Positions 25,231-36,700 of a DNA stretch of 64,000 bases are shown piece after piece. Numbering within the stretch: position 1 is the first letter of the stretch; each line of letters starts with the position of its first letter. The DNA comes from Margaritifera margaritifera (taxonomy: Eukaryota; Mollusca; Bivalvia; Unionida; Margaritiferidae). The position numbers and the translations under genes are program-made. The DNA lies in contig JAQPZY010001638.1 of NCBI GenBank assembly GCA_029931535.1, positions 5,146,001-5,210,000 of the forward strand. The letters are read 5' to 3'. Below the pieces are notes generated by a model that made no database searches, was not told where the DNA came from, and was given only the letters and a program-made list of their open reading frames with translations.

Positions 25231-27903
25231 TGTCCTTCAATTCTTTTGACATTGTGGACTTCTACATGTGTTTCTTGGGTGCTCAATGTTTCATCATTTA
25301 AGTTGTCATTTGGCATTTCTACTGTCAATTAAATTGTATACTTTTAGTCTTGTATTTGTTATTTTCTCCCCATCGAGATCTCGTTCATCAGAGTCGAGTT
25401 CCCCAAACAGAGACTCCACAGTAACGTTTATTTTTCTGACCGGTAATTGCCTGGTGACGGGCACTGGCCACAGAGTGCTGGTCACTGGTAGTGCATCAAT
25501 CAACAATCGTCGAAGGTCTGTCACTGGTCACAGGGGCACCAGGTACCAGGCACTAGGTCACCAGACTCTGATCATTGGGTATGATGAATGATACCAATCT
25601 CCAATTACTGGACACTGGTCTTCAGACTGGGCACTGACTTTTGACAACCAGACTAGGGAAAGGGATCGGTTCCATAACTCGCCTTTCTCTCTGTTTCTGT
25701 TCAATCCCTATGGGGAACCAACTCGGAGTTTTGATGAACTGTCTAGAAGAAGGGATCCGCTCAACACCCTTGTTCTCAATGTTCCCATTCAACCCCTACG
25801 AGGATTTGGGACTCCAACCGTCCGGTGGTGAGTTGGCCATATCTCTTTGGCATAGCTCCACGGATGGGCAGGCCAGGTACGCCGCATATCATCTTCACCT
25901 CCTGTGACCTTGTTCATGAGGGAAGGGGAGGGGAACCACCACTAGCTGCATCCTGTGTCAAGAGAAAATGGTAAATTCCTTTCTTCAGGGAGAGAGGACC
26001 ATCAGGTTTGTCCCACCCCACCCCATGAGCAGAGATAGGAAGATGAATTTCCAATCATCAAATTCCTTTTTCCAGTGAGGGAGATGAGACAGAATAGTCC
26101 AACCTCACCATGAGAGTGAAGACAGGATGACGTACTGTCAATTTTACTGGACTAAGATTAGTTTCCAGAAAAACCAGTTATGTCATGTCCTTCTTTTGTT
26201 GGGTCTCCATCATTGTCCCATCCTACAGGTCAGGTGACAGAGGAGGAAGTGTAGACCCTCCCACAGATCTGTGTCCCAAACCCTTGAGATTGTTGGATGC
26301 TAGGATCCTCTCCAGTTGAAGAGGCTGTTGATGCCACAGCATAAATCAGACCTGCTGTTGCTCCCCCATGCAGCAATAGTGTGGGAGCTGACTCTGAAGT
26401 TATCTCAAAGCCTTGAGCAGCCAGACAGCATAGGAGGTGGCCTGCCCATCTTCTACACTTTGGCTCCTGGTTTCTGCCTCCAACAACATGATCCATTTGT
26501 CTGTTTGGCCACTTAAGCCCCCTGCCATGAACTCGAGTGCTTCTCAAGTGGGGATTTCATCTTCAAGTCTCTCTATCGAGGCTTTGGAACTGAAGGCTCA
26601 GACAGCCTGACTCCATCAGTATGTTGAAGCAGAAATCATTATCTCTGGCAGCATTGCTGACATTGATGCAGAGATGTTATAACATCAGTTCCCATTTGGT
26701 TCCATGAGTCCCACAGGAAGGTGTGTACTCCGTTCTAAGGAAGGGTGCTGTAGAGAGGATGATGAACATCCAAAGTCTGGGATTTGTTCCCGGATCTTCC
26801 TGGTTTAAAAAAATGGGAAAGTCTTGACTCGTCATCGATCTTTCCCCATTGAAGAAGTTTCTTCTGGAAGAGCATTTCAAGTTTATCATATCTGCCTCAG
26901 TCCAGAATGCAATCATACTGAATGGCTGCGTGGTCTCCATAGATCTTCACAACCCACTGCAAATGCTTGTGATTTTGTCTGGGACAAGAGAGCTTCCAAT
27001 TTCAGGATCTTCATTTCGGTCTAGCTTCCACTCTCAGATAATAGCAGCTCATTTAAGGTCCTTGGGATTTTCCATCCTCCAGTACTTCGACGACTGGTTG
27101 ATGCACAACTTCCTCAGAGGTGCCCTTATGAAAGATATGTTTCTCTGTTGGGAGACAGTGACTCATCTGTGCCTAATCCCCAATCAGGAAAAGGAGGATC
27201 GGATCCCTTGTCAGAACTGCCGTTATGTGGGGATGAATTTTCTCATACATCAAGGACCAGTCCATGTTCCTCCTAACAGAATCTCACAAAATATTTGCTC
27301 TCATGGCAAGACTGGACAAGAAGGCTTAGATCTCTCTCCCAGGGGACTCTGCGGGTGGCAGTGAACTTAGTTCCTCTATGAAGGCTTCATGTGCGGTTTC
27401 TCCGGTTCTTGCTGCTAGCAAACTGGAGACCTCACAATGATCCCCTGTCAACTCGGATCCCCTTACTTCATCACCATCTGAACTGGTATAAAAATCAAGA
27501 CAGGTTTTTAACCGGAGTTCCGATTCATACAACGGAGCCTTACTCCTTCCTTTACACCAAGGATTCATACTAGGGTACTCGCCTTGAGCTCGAGGGGTAC
27601 TACTGTAGGGCATGTGTTCTCAGGAAGAATCTTCCCTTCATGCCAACAATCTAGAAATGCAGGCTGTTTCTCTAGCACTGAAAGGATGCGTCAACCACAT
27701 AAGATCGCTGCATCATGGTCTCTACAGATAACATGTCGTTTGTAGCGTACCATAGACATTGAGAAGACACTCATGCCCCTTCTCTACTTTTAAGTCTGGA
27801 ATCTTCTCTGTTGGACAGCTTTGAAGTAGATAACTAAAAGTCCACCACAGTCTGGGTACGAGAAATAGTTTGATGGACAGATTATCCAGACAGGGGTCAG
27901 CAG

Positions 27904-29465
27904 TAGGGGTGAAACGATACACCTCTGCCATGCATCGATACGATTCTCGATACACAGCATACGGTACGATACATTATCGATACACATATCAACTTGATGG
28001 TCTTTTCATCTCTAGAATATCTGTCAGTGGTAGGGTGGTGTCATTTTGTATGTGTTGACATATTGGGTGTATTTCCAGTATGCAGATTACAAACCAACAT
28101 AGATTTATCATCTGTTCATATGCCATTCTCATCCTTGACAAGATTAAAACAAAAAAAAAAAAAAAACAAAAAAAAAAAAAAAAAAAAAACTTCTAAACAG
28201 ACTAGCTGTGATTTTTATTCACCCTTTTAGGCCATTTCAGGCTGCTCCATTTGATCATCTGCATGACTCATCCTGGTCACTACGCCCTTTGTTGTACACT
28301 GAATGGATGTTTTTAAAGCATCTTATTGCCAGTTTCATGTCTTCACTTAAATTTTGAAGAGATTATGGTGTTATCATCAAAACAGAAGAAACTGTGCAAT
28401 TTCCTTGTGCAAGGAAATTCTTATCTAGAACAAGTCCGAGTGTGGGAGTGGAGATGACTAATAGCCAAATCCTTCACATTGTACTTCCTGCAGATGCAAA
28501 TCAACTGCCGCGGCCACAGTCATTTGTTTCTGTCAGTGAAAAAGGAAATTATTGACAACACCCACTCCCTTTCTACAAATTGACGAGGTGGCTATAACTC
28601 GTGCAGTTTGGAATCTGCCCCCGTGCCGATTCTGTGCTATTTTTTTTTTATCCCATCAGCAGGTTCGGTCCTTGATTACATATATCAACGTAAAAGAAGA
28701 TATTCCAAACTTATTACCCCTGTACGATTTAAGTACTTTACACATATCATTTAATAGTCACTTTTGTGTTAAGTTTCTATGTTGCTTTATATCTATTTGG
28801 ATAGAGTTTGGATGCCAATATTTCCGGTATGTCACGCAGTGAACACGCTACAGTTAGTTATGATTGGTGGTTATTGTTTTACCCTTGACTTGAACAAACA
28901 ATAACCACTAATCAGAATTGCATGTAACACTGCGTGACACACCGGATGTGTAGCCTTCAATTCGATCCAAGTAGACAAGATCAGATGCAACAGATAAATT
29001 TCGCGTAAAAGTGGTTATTAAATGATCAGTAAAGTACTTAAATCATACATAGGGAAGAAATCTGCAATGTCTTCTTTCCAATGATATATGTTATCAGTGG
29101 CTGAAGATGCAGATGAGATAAACTAATTTGCATTGAATTGAAGCGTGAGAAGGGGGCAGATTTCGAACCACGTGAGTTAGTCACCTTGTGTTAATTTGTA
29201 GAAGGTGAGTGGGTGTTGTCAATTGCTTTTAGTTTTTACTGACAGAAATGAGTGCATGTACTTGCTACGGCTGTCTCAGATGAATTCTCAATTTAAAGAA
29301 TGAAAAGGCAAATGACTAATAATTATTCACGACTGCTGACGATTAAACTAATTTGCATAGAGTAAGTATCGTTTTGTATCGATTCTTCCCCTATTTTGTC
29401 GATATGGGTATCGATATAGAAAAAGTATCGTAACATCGATATATCAATTAATCGTTTCACCCCTA
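27904..29465. mobile_element. Non-autonomous hAT transposon with 8-bp target duplication
   Basis: Perfect 15-bp terminal inverted repeats: TAGGGGTGAAACGAT at the left end and its complement at the right. They are flanked on both sides by the same 8 bp, gtcagcag (27896-27903 and 29466-29473). Eight-bp duplications and TAGGGG/CAGGGG ends are the hAT signature. Subterminal atcgatac motifs recur near both ends. Removing the element with one gtcagcag restores continuous DIRS RNase H frame across the site. No transposase frame is present, so it must be mobilised in trans. It contains a large palindrome and an A-rich tract (28150-28189). Confidence 0.92.
28518..29262. repeat. Large imperfect palindrome inside the hAT element
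   Basis: The left arm (tttctgtcagtgaaaa...gacaacacccactc...tctacaaatt...gcagtttggaatctgccccc...) is repeated inverted on the right (gggggcagatttcgaacc...aatttgtagaaggtgagtgggtgttgtc...tttttactgacagaaa). The arms are about 350 bp and the centre is near 28890 at ggttattgttt...aaacaataacc. It may be a foldback element that landed in the hAT element or the original core of it. Confidence 0.8.
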
Positions 29466-29877
29466 GTCAGCAGTCCTCACAGAATAGTCTATGCATCAGT
29501 CAGTAACAAAGAGACACTTTCATCAGCGGGGAAATCCAATGGTATACTTGTTCGCAACAAGACTAAACAACAAGCTCCCTATGTATGTATCTTCAATGCC
29601 AGAACAGAGGACATGGGCAGTAGATACCTTCAGTCTGTGGTCGGATTGGCGGTATGCCTACACCTTCCCATCTTTCAGAATAATCCCTCAGTTTCTTCAC
29701 CGAGTCAGGACTTTCAAGTCATGGCTCATCCTGATAGCTCCCCTGTGGCCCCAGCAATCATGGTTCCATGATCTCCTTGACCTGTTCCGCAGGGAATTAC
29801 CACTGACGATGGATCTCAAGTGCCGCTCTGACATCTTCGTCGAGTACACGGGTGCCTTTTGCGATCACACAAACGGT

Positions 29878-30027
29878 TTATCCAATTTCTCCGATGTCTT
29901 CTTGTATTCCTTCAATTGCCTCTGGCAAACGTTCAATAGCTTCGGCTGTCCTGGCAATCGGACCTATCATTACGTCGGTGGTTTCCATGTCTTTCTTTAT
30001 CTGTTTCGCAGTTTTGCGTGTGGGCAT
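29878..30027 (-). CDS. Small Polinton-region ORF (49 aa), unknown
   Basis: The minus-strand frame starts MPTRKTAKQIKKDMETTD and ends ...EDIGEIG before a stop. It is charged and probably alpha-helical. It starts two bases after the stop of the 35-aa frame upstream (taa-taatg). It sits just 3' of the ATPase remnant on the same strand. I do not recognise the product. It could be a decayed Polinton accessory gene or the remains of a longer one. Confidence 0.3.
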   Translation of the reverse strand: MPTRKTAKQIKKDMETTDVMIGPIARTAEAIERLPEAIEGIQEDIGEIG

Positions 30028-30029
30028 TA

Positions 30030-30137
30030 TTAGCGGCCAGCTATAACATTACTAATCAGTTCCATGTGTTCGCATGCAGCTTTATGGCGTCGGTCAGCAT
30101 ACTCTGCTATCATATCACTGGCAGGTTTTGATATCAT
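30030..30137 (-). CDS. Small Polinton-region ORF (35 aa), unknown
   Basis: It reads MISKPASDMIAEYADRRHK... and stops directly before the 49-aa frame. It is preceded by an in-frame stop. The product is unrecognised. Its tight spacing to the next frame suggests a compact gene cluster or a frameshifted single gene. Confidence 0.25.
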   Translation of the reverse strand: MISKPASDMIAEYADRRHKAACEHMELISNVIAGR

Positions 30138-30144
30138 ATTTATT

Positions 30145-30852
30145 ATGATCATTTAAAATACCATGTGAGACATGTTCGTATCCAGACCTGCACAATACTT
30201 GTGCGGTCCACCACTCAAATCGATTCTGAGAAAACCCTACGGGTCCTGGGTCACCTCCGCAAATATATTCCGAAACTCATTCCATTAGTGATCGGCGGCA
30301 CACGAAGTCCAATGAATGTTTGCAAGACCATGCGTGTCAACACCACGAAATATCATTAACATGTTACAGTTGTCCCAGATCACTTTAGGCACGTGGGTGT
30401 ATTGTTGGGTCACATAGATCACGTCCATGTTTCTTTGTCGGCCTCGGGGAAAATATTCTCGCGGGGTTGTCTTGGTGTTCAAGCATCACATTGTCGTACA
30501 CAACAAGATTATTCTTTTCCGGGTCAAGGTCATCAATGGAAGGGGATTCGTCGATTGTGGAAAGGAACTCAGTGGTGGAAGACAACGATGCAAGCTCTTC
30601 CGTAAAATCCCTGAGTACACCATAACATTGTTGATCGTCCATGGATGGTACAATCACATACAGGCGATTCCACGTTAACTATCTCATGATCAGATTAAAT
30701 AACAATTGGGTTTTCCCAGCTCCGGTTGGGCCAATGATTACTGTGCAAACCAAGTTTGGAAACATATCACCTTGCCTGGGTGGTCTGGGCTTTGCCTGCG
30801 CAGAGAAGTCAATGATGGTGAAAGGGGAGCTTTTCCTTTCTCGTGATGCCAT
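30145..30852 (-). pseudogene. Polinton packaging-type ATPase (FtsK/HerA superfamily), disrupted
   Basis: On the minus strand a Walker A loop, VIIGPTGAGKTQLLFNL, is intact near 30745-30690. A single TAG follows near 30680, then IVPSMDDQQCYGVL, a Walker B-like segment NNLVVYDNVMLE (about 30500), and after a frameshift REYFPRGRQRNMDVIYVTQQ (about 30460-30395). The last part contains the sensor-like region usual for these enzymes, then DNCNMLMIFRG. These ATPases pump DNA into capsids in Polinton-like viruses. At least one stop and two frame changes are visible, so the gene is dead. The start is taken at the ATG at 30852. Confidence 0.8.
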
Positions 30853-30909
30853 GTTAAATGTCAGTTGTTGTATAACTTAATCAAGCATTCATAATGTGTA
30901 CAATGCCAC

Positions 30910-31440
30910 ATGAAAACTCATATCGCGAATCCAACTCGAGTTGTAACACGTAATAACAGAGCCGCAATCGCGGAAACTTGCATCCAATGTGGAGCAAAGA
31001 AGTTCACATTTGTGGGTGGATGGCAAAGCCATCTCACCGGTGGACGCAAACGCAGGTTTTAAAAAACGTCGGTGGTGATATCGCTGCTGTGTTAACAAAG
31101 CTACCCTGGGCAACATGGAGTAAATATCCTGGCGAAAAGCATATCCCTGGATACAATTAATACGGGGCTGGGACACTGCTAGACATACGACTGGACTGTA
31201 ACAATCGACCCAAGCCTGGAGAAGAACCTGTAAATTGCGTTGATGCTGCATGTTACCAACATGATCTTGCTTATAAAGCATAAAGTGATATCGATGTGCC
31301 AACGTGGATTTCACCCATGACTTGAATGCAATCATGGGGCCAGGTGTCAGATAAAGAATCGCCAGATTCTTCATCAATGGAGGTATGAAGGCCAAGATTC
31401 TCATTGGAGGCAGACAAAGTCCACTCATTGGAGGTAAAAC
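30910..31440 (+). pseudogene. Polinton capsid-associated protein with PLA2-like domain, disrupted
   Basis: The first frame (from ATG 30910) contains CIQCGAKKF and a basic GGRKRR tail. After a frameshift LPWATWSKYPGEKHIPGYN is followed by a stop codon, then YGAGT...VDAACYQHDLAYKA, which holds the His-Asp pair of a phospholipase A2-like (parvovirus VP1-type) catalytic site. The next frame segment is LNAIMGPGVR, then RIARFFINGG. Proteins of this layout occur in Polintons and related capsid-forming elements, where a lipase may help membrane passage. The role is inferred from the family. Several stops and frameshifts make it a relic. Confidence 0.65.
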
Positions 31441-32470
31441 TGTAATATAACCTGGATAAGATACTGGCCAATGAGCAGACTTTGTCTGCCACATACTATA
31501 ATCTGTATAATTATTGGAAGGCCGAAGCTGCCGTTGAAAAGTTGGCTAGCGCGGCAAAAATCGCCCACAGGGCTGCTAGAGAGTGGCTTGACAACCAAGC
31601 GTTGTGGCAAATTTACCTACTCACGCCAAGAAAGATTTCCCGTGGATGGTTTGATGTGATGATCGCCAACGAAGTTCATCAGGCTGATCTTTTGCTTCTC
31701 CCACAAGTTCGGGTATGTGGACATATATACAAGTACGCGTTAACCATCGTGTATGTTGCCAGCAGATACAAGGAAGCTGAGCCGTTGACGTCCAAAGTTT
31801 CAGCGAGTGTCGTAGATGCTTTGAAACGTATCTACACATGTTTGCCGCTAACATGGCCACGACTTCTGCAGGTGGACCTGGGCAAAGAATTTCTCGGAAA
31901 CGTTACTGCGTTGTTGGCAAAATATGCGGTGCTAATTCGTCTTGGACATTTTGGCATACAACGCGATCAAGGAATTGTGGAACGATTCAACCGTACACTT
32001 GCAGAACGATTATTCGGGCATCAGTATGCGCAAGAATTGTAAATGAATCGTAAAGAACACTCTCGCGAGTGGGTGACATGGCTTCGCTCACTCATAGCAG
32101 CATAGAATAAAAAAACCACATGTGCGATTGGGTTCAACCTGCTGAGGCGATTCGACAGAAGACTATCACCGTTACCCATAAACAGTTTCACAACCACCCA
32201 CGTTAGCCCAACTTGGAAACAATTGTGTTCGGTATCTGTATGCACCAGGGGAGCTTGAAGGCGGGCAGCGTTGTTCTACATACCCGATATGGTCCATCGA
32301 GGCATTTATGATCTCAGACCAGATTGATTTTCTGGGGCAACCAACATGCTGCCATTTAGTGCCAGTCCAACCATGGGAGGCAAATCCGAGTGGACTTTGT
32401 CCACCAAGTAGAGCATTTGTGCGAGAGGAATTGCAAGTCACAGAACTACCACCAAGATTTGTTGCGGGAA
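31440..32470 (+). pseudogene. Polinton retroviral-type integrase (DDE core intact, C-terminus frameshifted)
   Basis: The frame 31482-32042 (186 aa) holds the rve integrase core. It has HQADLLLLP with the first Asp, ALTIVYVASRYKEAEPLTSK, LLQVDLGKEFLGN with the second Asp, and DQGIVERFNRTLAERLFG with the Glu. An N-terminal extension (ILANEQTLSATYYNLYNYWK, from about 31464) joins in frame. The C-terminal region continues in shifted frames: SREWVTWLRSLIA (about 32060), RYLYAPGELEGGQR (about 32240) and AFVREELQVTELPPRF (about 32415). It converges tail to tail with the polymerase remnant at about 32.47 kb. It catalysed element integration in an ancestor. Confidence 0.88.
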
Positions 32471-32474
32471 AATC

Positions 32475-33718
32475 TGCATGTGCCCGTACATGTACGTGGT
32501 GACACCATCCGGGAAAATCCACTGTTTGGTATCCATCGGTGATAAACTCACTTTATTGCAGTGGAAAACACCTATGTGATGTTTTTCTTGATCTTGTAAG
32601 GTTTGTTGAGTGCGAGAACACACGTCACTCACATAGACACTCCACGTACATGTTGTGCCTGATATATTTTTGCATAACAACACAAGGAATTCCTTTTAGC
32701 CTTCCTAATGTTTTTGCTAGATTCTATTTACTATGGAATACATTTTTGGGCGCAATCCCACATATTCTTTGATGGGGTTACCCGCACACACGTCTTTAAA
32801 TTTTCCTACTACCTTTTTTGTGTTGCTAAAGAGCAGGTGATCTTTTGGATATTCACTGGTGTCAAATTTTGCGTAGATGTTATTGGTAGTTATGCATCAA
32901 CAATGAGTCAGTGTCTATGTACAGCATCTGAATATTGTTGCCATGCCGCAGCTTGATCTTGTCATAGCAGAACTCGTACATAAGCAGGTTTGATAAGTCT
33001 ATTACTGATGCGCCAACGTAAATGGGTTTTGTCAACTTTAGCTTAGCTTTCTTGCTGTTTATGGCAACAAGCCCACCATCAAAGATTTTGTATGATCGAA
33101 TGCAGGGTCCACTATCAGCCATCGAAGCTTGTCCTCTTTAGTTTCCCAGACAATGTCGATGCAGATCCGTTTCCAGAGATTCTCCATCATTTTGCCAAAC
33201 ATGGCATTATTCTTGAGCTTGAAAAAGTTTTTCTCAAGCTTGTTAGTTGTGACCGTGCACAGATCCGTATTCGTTTGTATATACGGCGCCATCCAGGCGC
33301 GCCGGAGAAACCGTAGCACCCGGTGGACTTGCAGCACATGCATCCTCAACCGCAGATCCAACTGTAGGTTTCATACGTGGACTACATAGTTGCTGTTAGT
33401 AGTCGGGTTCGGGAGAAGCTTGACGCATTCTGTAAACCTGCGTCCGGAATCATCCATGATTTCACACTGGTATGGGGATGGCCACTCACTAGGCTCCGAC
33501 AGCCCTTCCAGAACCAGTGGATAATCATCTTGAGTGTTGTGCAGCTCATCTGGATAATCCAGGTCAACTTCAAAGAAGTACGCGATGTCGCTGTTGCTGT
33601 CGTACTTGTGTACGTTGACGTGCACGGGATTGATGTACTGAAACACGCCTACGGGCATTGGTTGCATCATCGTCCATCTCTGCAAGTTGTTGTAGTACAG
33701 ATACATGACGTAACTGTT
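32475..33718 (-). pseudogene. Polinton DNA polymerase B, C-terminal (palm/thumb) part
   Basis: Minus-strand frames start at SYVMYLYYNNLQRWTMM (about 33718-33668), the motif A region, with Tyr at the usual catalytic Asp position. SDIAYFFEVDLDYPDELH follows (about 33590), then EKNFFKLKNNAMFGKMMEN (motif B, about 33240-33180), KPIYVGASVIDLSNLLMYEF and MLYIDTDSL (motif C, about 32930-32905). The tail reads [13 protein letters not shown], then WIFPDGVTTYMYGHMQI near 32530-32480. Stops and frameshifts break it. The N-terminal half is at 21150-22480 on the plus strand, and DIRS sequence replaces it at the break. Confidence 0.85.
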
Positions 33719-33721
33719 TGT

Positions 33722-36700
33722 GAGGAAATTCATCCCCATGTAGACACAATCTTGAGATGGATTGAGCTCTGATTTCTCTGAGATTGGTAAAAGACCTAGC
33801 TTGGTCACTATGGACAAACAGCGAGACAGGTCTAGTCCGATAGTCCGAGGGACTCTAGACTGACATTGTGGATCAACCAATCGTCAAAATATTGGAGGAT
33901 TGGGATACCTAATGATATTAAATAGGCTGCAACTACTCCCATGACCGAAGTAAAAGCTCAGGGCGCGGAGGCTAGGCCAAACAGTAGAGCTTGAAATTGG
34001 AAGACCTTCCCTTCCAAGCAAACCGGAGGTACTTCCTGTGTCGAGGAATGATAGGGAAGTGAAGGCAGGCAACCTGAAGATCGATGGAGACCGCCCAATC
34101 GCCAGATCTTATGGCATTCCTGACTGAGGCAGTGATCTCCATCTTGAATGGTTCCTCTAGCCAAAATCTGTTTAGGGAGGAAAGGTCGATAATTAAAATT
34201 AGACTATACTTTCCCCCCTTTCTTGGGAACCAGGAAAATCCGGGAGTAGAAGGCCGGAGATTGGTCTTTTAACACCCACTCTATTGCACCCTTTCGAAGA
34301 AAGGAATGAAGCTCTTCCTTTAAGTGCACCATATTTAACTGGCGGAAGCAAATAGGGGACCTTACTAGAGGAGGGAGATATTGGAACCGAAGCTGGTAGC
34401 CATCTCTTATGATAGAAAGGACCCAGCCATCAACCAAGCCTGTGAAAAGAGGTTTAGTCTGGCGCCAATGGGAACCAACGGAAGAGGTATGCTCTGCTGG
34501 ATAGGGAGCAAGTCCCTAGGGCTGTCTACCAATGTCCTTAGGAAAGAGGGAAGGGACTGCAAACTTCTTCTCTGGGCCTTTGCGGATTGCCCTTCTAGGA
34601 CCTGCCTGCCGAGGGGGAGCTCTGAATTGGGGTTGTTCCTTTGACTGGAGCTGAGTGACTTAAAAGAATTTAGCTGATGGGCCCTGAGGGCAGTCAGGAT
34701 GATTTCACTTCTTGGCTGGTTTCTAAGAGCCAGAAGTGGATGTAAGGGACTGGTGTTGATGGTCTCTCAAATCCTGGGTAGTCATGGAGGGAATAAGCCC
34801 TCTAAAGAGAGTCTCTGCCTCCAGGGGGGCAGCCCTCAGAAGGTTCTTACTGTGCTCTAGTAAGCAATATCCAGAGCAACATCTCTGCGGAGGTGGAGAA
34901 GCTCCGCTGACAAGGCCATGGATAAAGACAATGCATACCTAGAAGTTTTTGCCACTGCTTACAACAAACGATGGAGAGCCATTGGAGATAGAGATTCCTC
35001 CTTCAGCAGGCTGAATGAGGCTGCTGAAAAGAGGTCAGCATGCGAGGCTACAGTTACTAGTGACCTGGCCTTTTGTTCTAAGGATTCCGGTGTTTCACCT
35101 GAAGGTGAGCCCAGGTCCCCGTAGAAATACCCACTTGAGTTGCTTCAGCGTCCAAAGTGGGAGGTTTAGTGGGTCAGGAAGGGGTATAAACCTTGTAGCT
35201 AGAAGCAGCTACCAAGGGTCACAACATAGAGAGGAGGGGACAGACCACCCTCTACGTTGTCAAGCAAAAGCTTGGCCCTTGCTAAACCTTTGAGAGAGCT
35301 CCTTGATCGTGACTGAGTGATGAAGGAGCAAGAGATCTGGTTGGAGTTTGTCCCAGAAAGTTTCTCCAAACTGGAAATAATTGGAATCACCAAAACCTGA
35401 AGGTTTAGGACACAAACCACTTTATCAAACGACCAGGGGACCCAAAGGTAGGGGGTACCACATTGGCCTGCTATCAAACTCATTGGCTTCAGCGACGACA
35501 GAAAGGACATCTTCATCCTGTACTCTCTCCTGGGAGGCAAGGCTACATGATCCAATATCTCTGTTTTGGGAGAGACTTGGGAGAAGGAGAAACTTGAACC
35601 GGTAACTCCTGCGGAGTTAATGAACTGTTCAAAGCAGTGGGCTCCATTGGTGGTTTAATGTGACTCTCGGCCCGCCTAGAGGGTTTTGGGGAAGAAGATC
35701 TATCCCCTTCCCTCTTTTTAGACCCAACCTTGTAAGATGATGTAGGTCTACAACCTAAGTCACGACCTAACTACTATGCGGCACAAGTCCAGAAGTCCAT
35801 GGCTGCGTGTAGGGAAAGGGTCACTAGCTTCTCTGCGGTGGAAGGCCCCTCATCCCATAGGGATTTAGAGGGATAAAAGGGAAGGGGGGATGCCGATCCG
35901 ATCATATGCCCTAATCTGGCATCTATGAGCTGATTCCCAGTCCCCTATGGAATGAAACGGTAATCTGGCAAAAAGGGGAAGGGGACTCAGCCCGATCCCT
36001 ATCTCCGTACCATAGGGGCTCCAAGTCCCATGCCCGGTGCTCAGTACCCGGTGTCTGGTACCTGGTCACCGGAAATTACTCAATAGGCGACTGAGATCTG
36101 TATGAAGATCCATCCCCAGATCTGATAGACTTAGACCTGAGCAATCCCCTTGTCAGGGGGCTCGATTGCATCGCCAACAATGGGTCCCTGGGACTGAAAG
36201 GATTCTGCACCCCCCTTACAGGGGGGACTCACAGTCAGCCCTTACCGAGCTGTGGGGGAGGAGACTCGCTCTCTGCCCATTTGGTTTAGGGCGACTCTCA
36301 GCCCGCCTAGAGCGTGTTGGGGAAGAAGATCTATCCACCTCCCTCTTTTTAGACCCAACCTTGTAAAATGAGGTACGTCTATGGCCTGCCGTCATGACCT
36401 CACTACTATGCGGCCCAGGTCCAGAAGTTCATGGCTACATGTAAGGAAAGGGTCAATCGCTTCCCTGCGGTGAAAGACCCCGCATCCTATAGGGATTTAG
36501 AGGGAAAAAAGGGAAGGTGGGATGCTGATCCGATCCCCTGCCCTAATCTGGTGTCTATGAACTGATTCCCAATTCCTATGGGATGACCCAGTAATCTGGC
36601 AAAAGGGGGGAGGGGGACTCGGCCCGATCCCTATGTCCGTACCAAAGGGGCTCCAAAGAACTCCCCTTGTCAGGGGGCTCGATCATATTGCCAACAATGG

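Larger units (their letters stand above)
25231..29830 (+). mobile_element. DIRS retrotransposon B (leader, ORF1 region, reverse transcriptase, RNase H), interrupted by a hAT element
   Basis: A leader rich in ggtcac/ctggt motifs (25440-25640) precedes ORF1-like frames. The reverse transcriptase follows near 26740-27290 with FLLEEHFKFIISASVQNAI, the catalytic YFDDWL (about 27088-27105) and YVGMNFLIHQGPVHVPPNRI. The RNase H end is split by a 1562-bp hAT element: frame ...MDRLSRQG before it and YLFATRLNNKLPMYVSSMPE after it (29540-29600). The frame ends near 29830, where Polinton sequence begins, and the recombinase part is missing. The YFDD box and gene order fit DIRS. Multiple stops make it defective. 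Confidence 0.75.

Noticed and set aside
22484..33718. Explaining the split polymerase by a simple DIRS insertion
   Set aside because: A plain insertion would leave both polymerase halves on one strand and an unbroken DIRS between them. Here the halves are on opposite strands and the DIRS is split as well.
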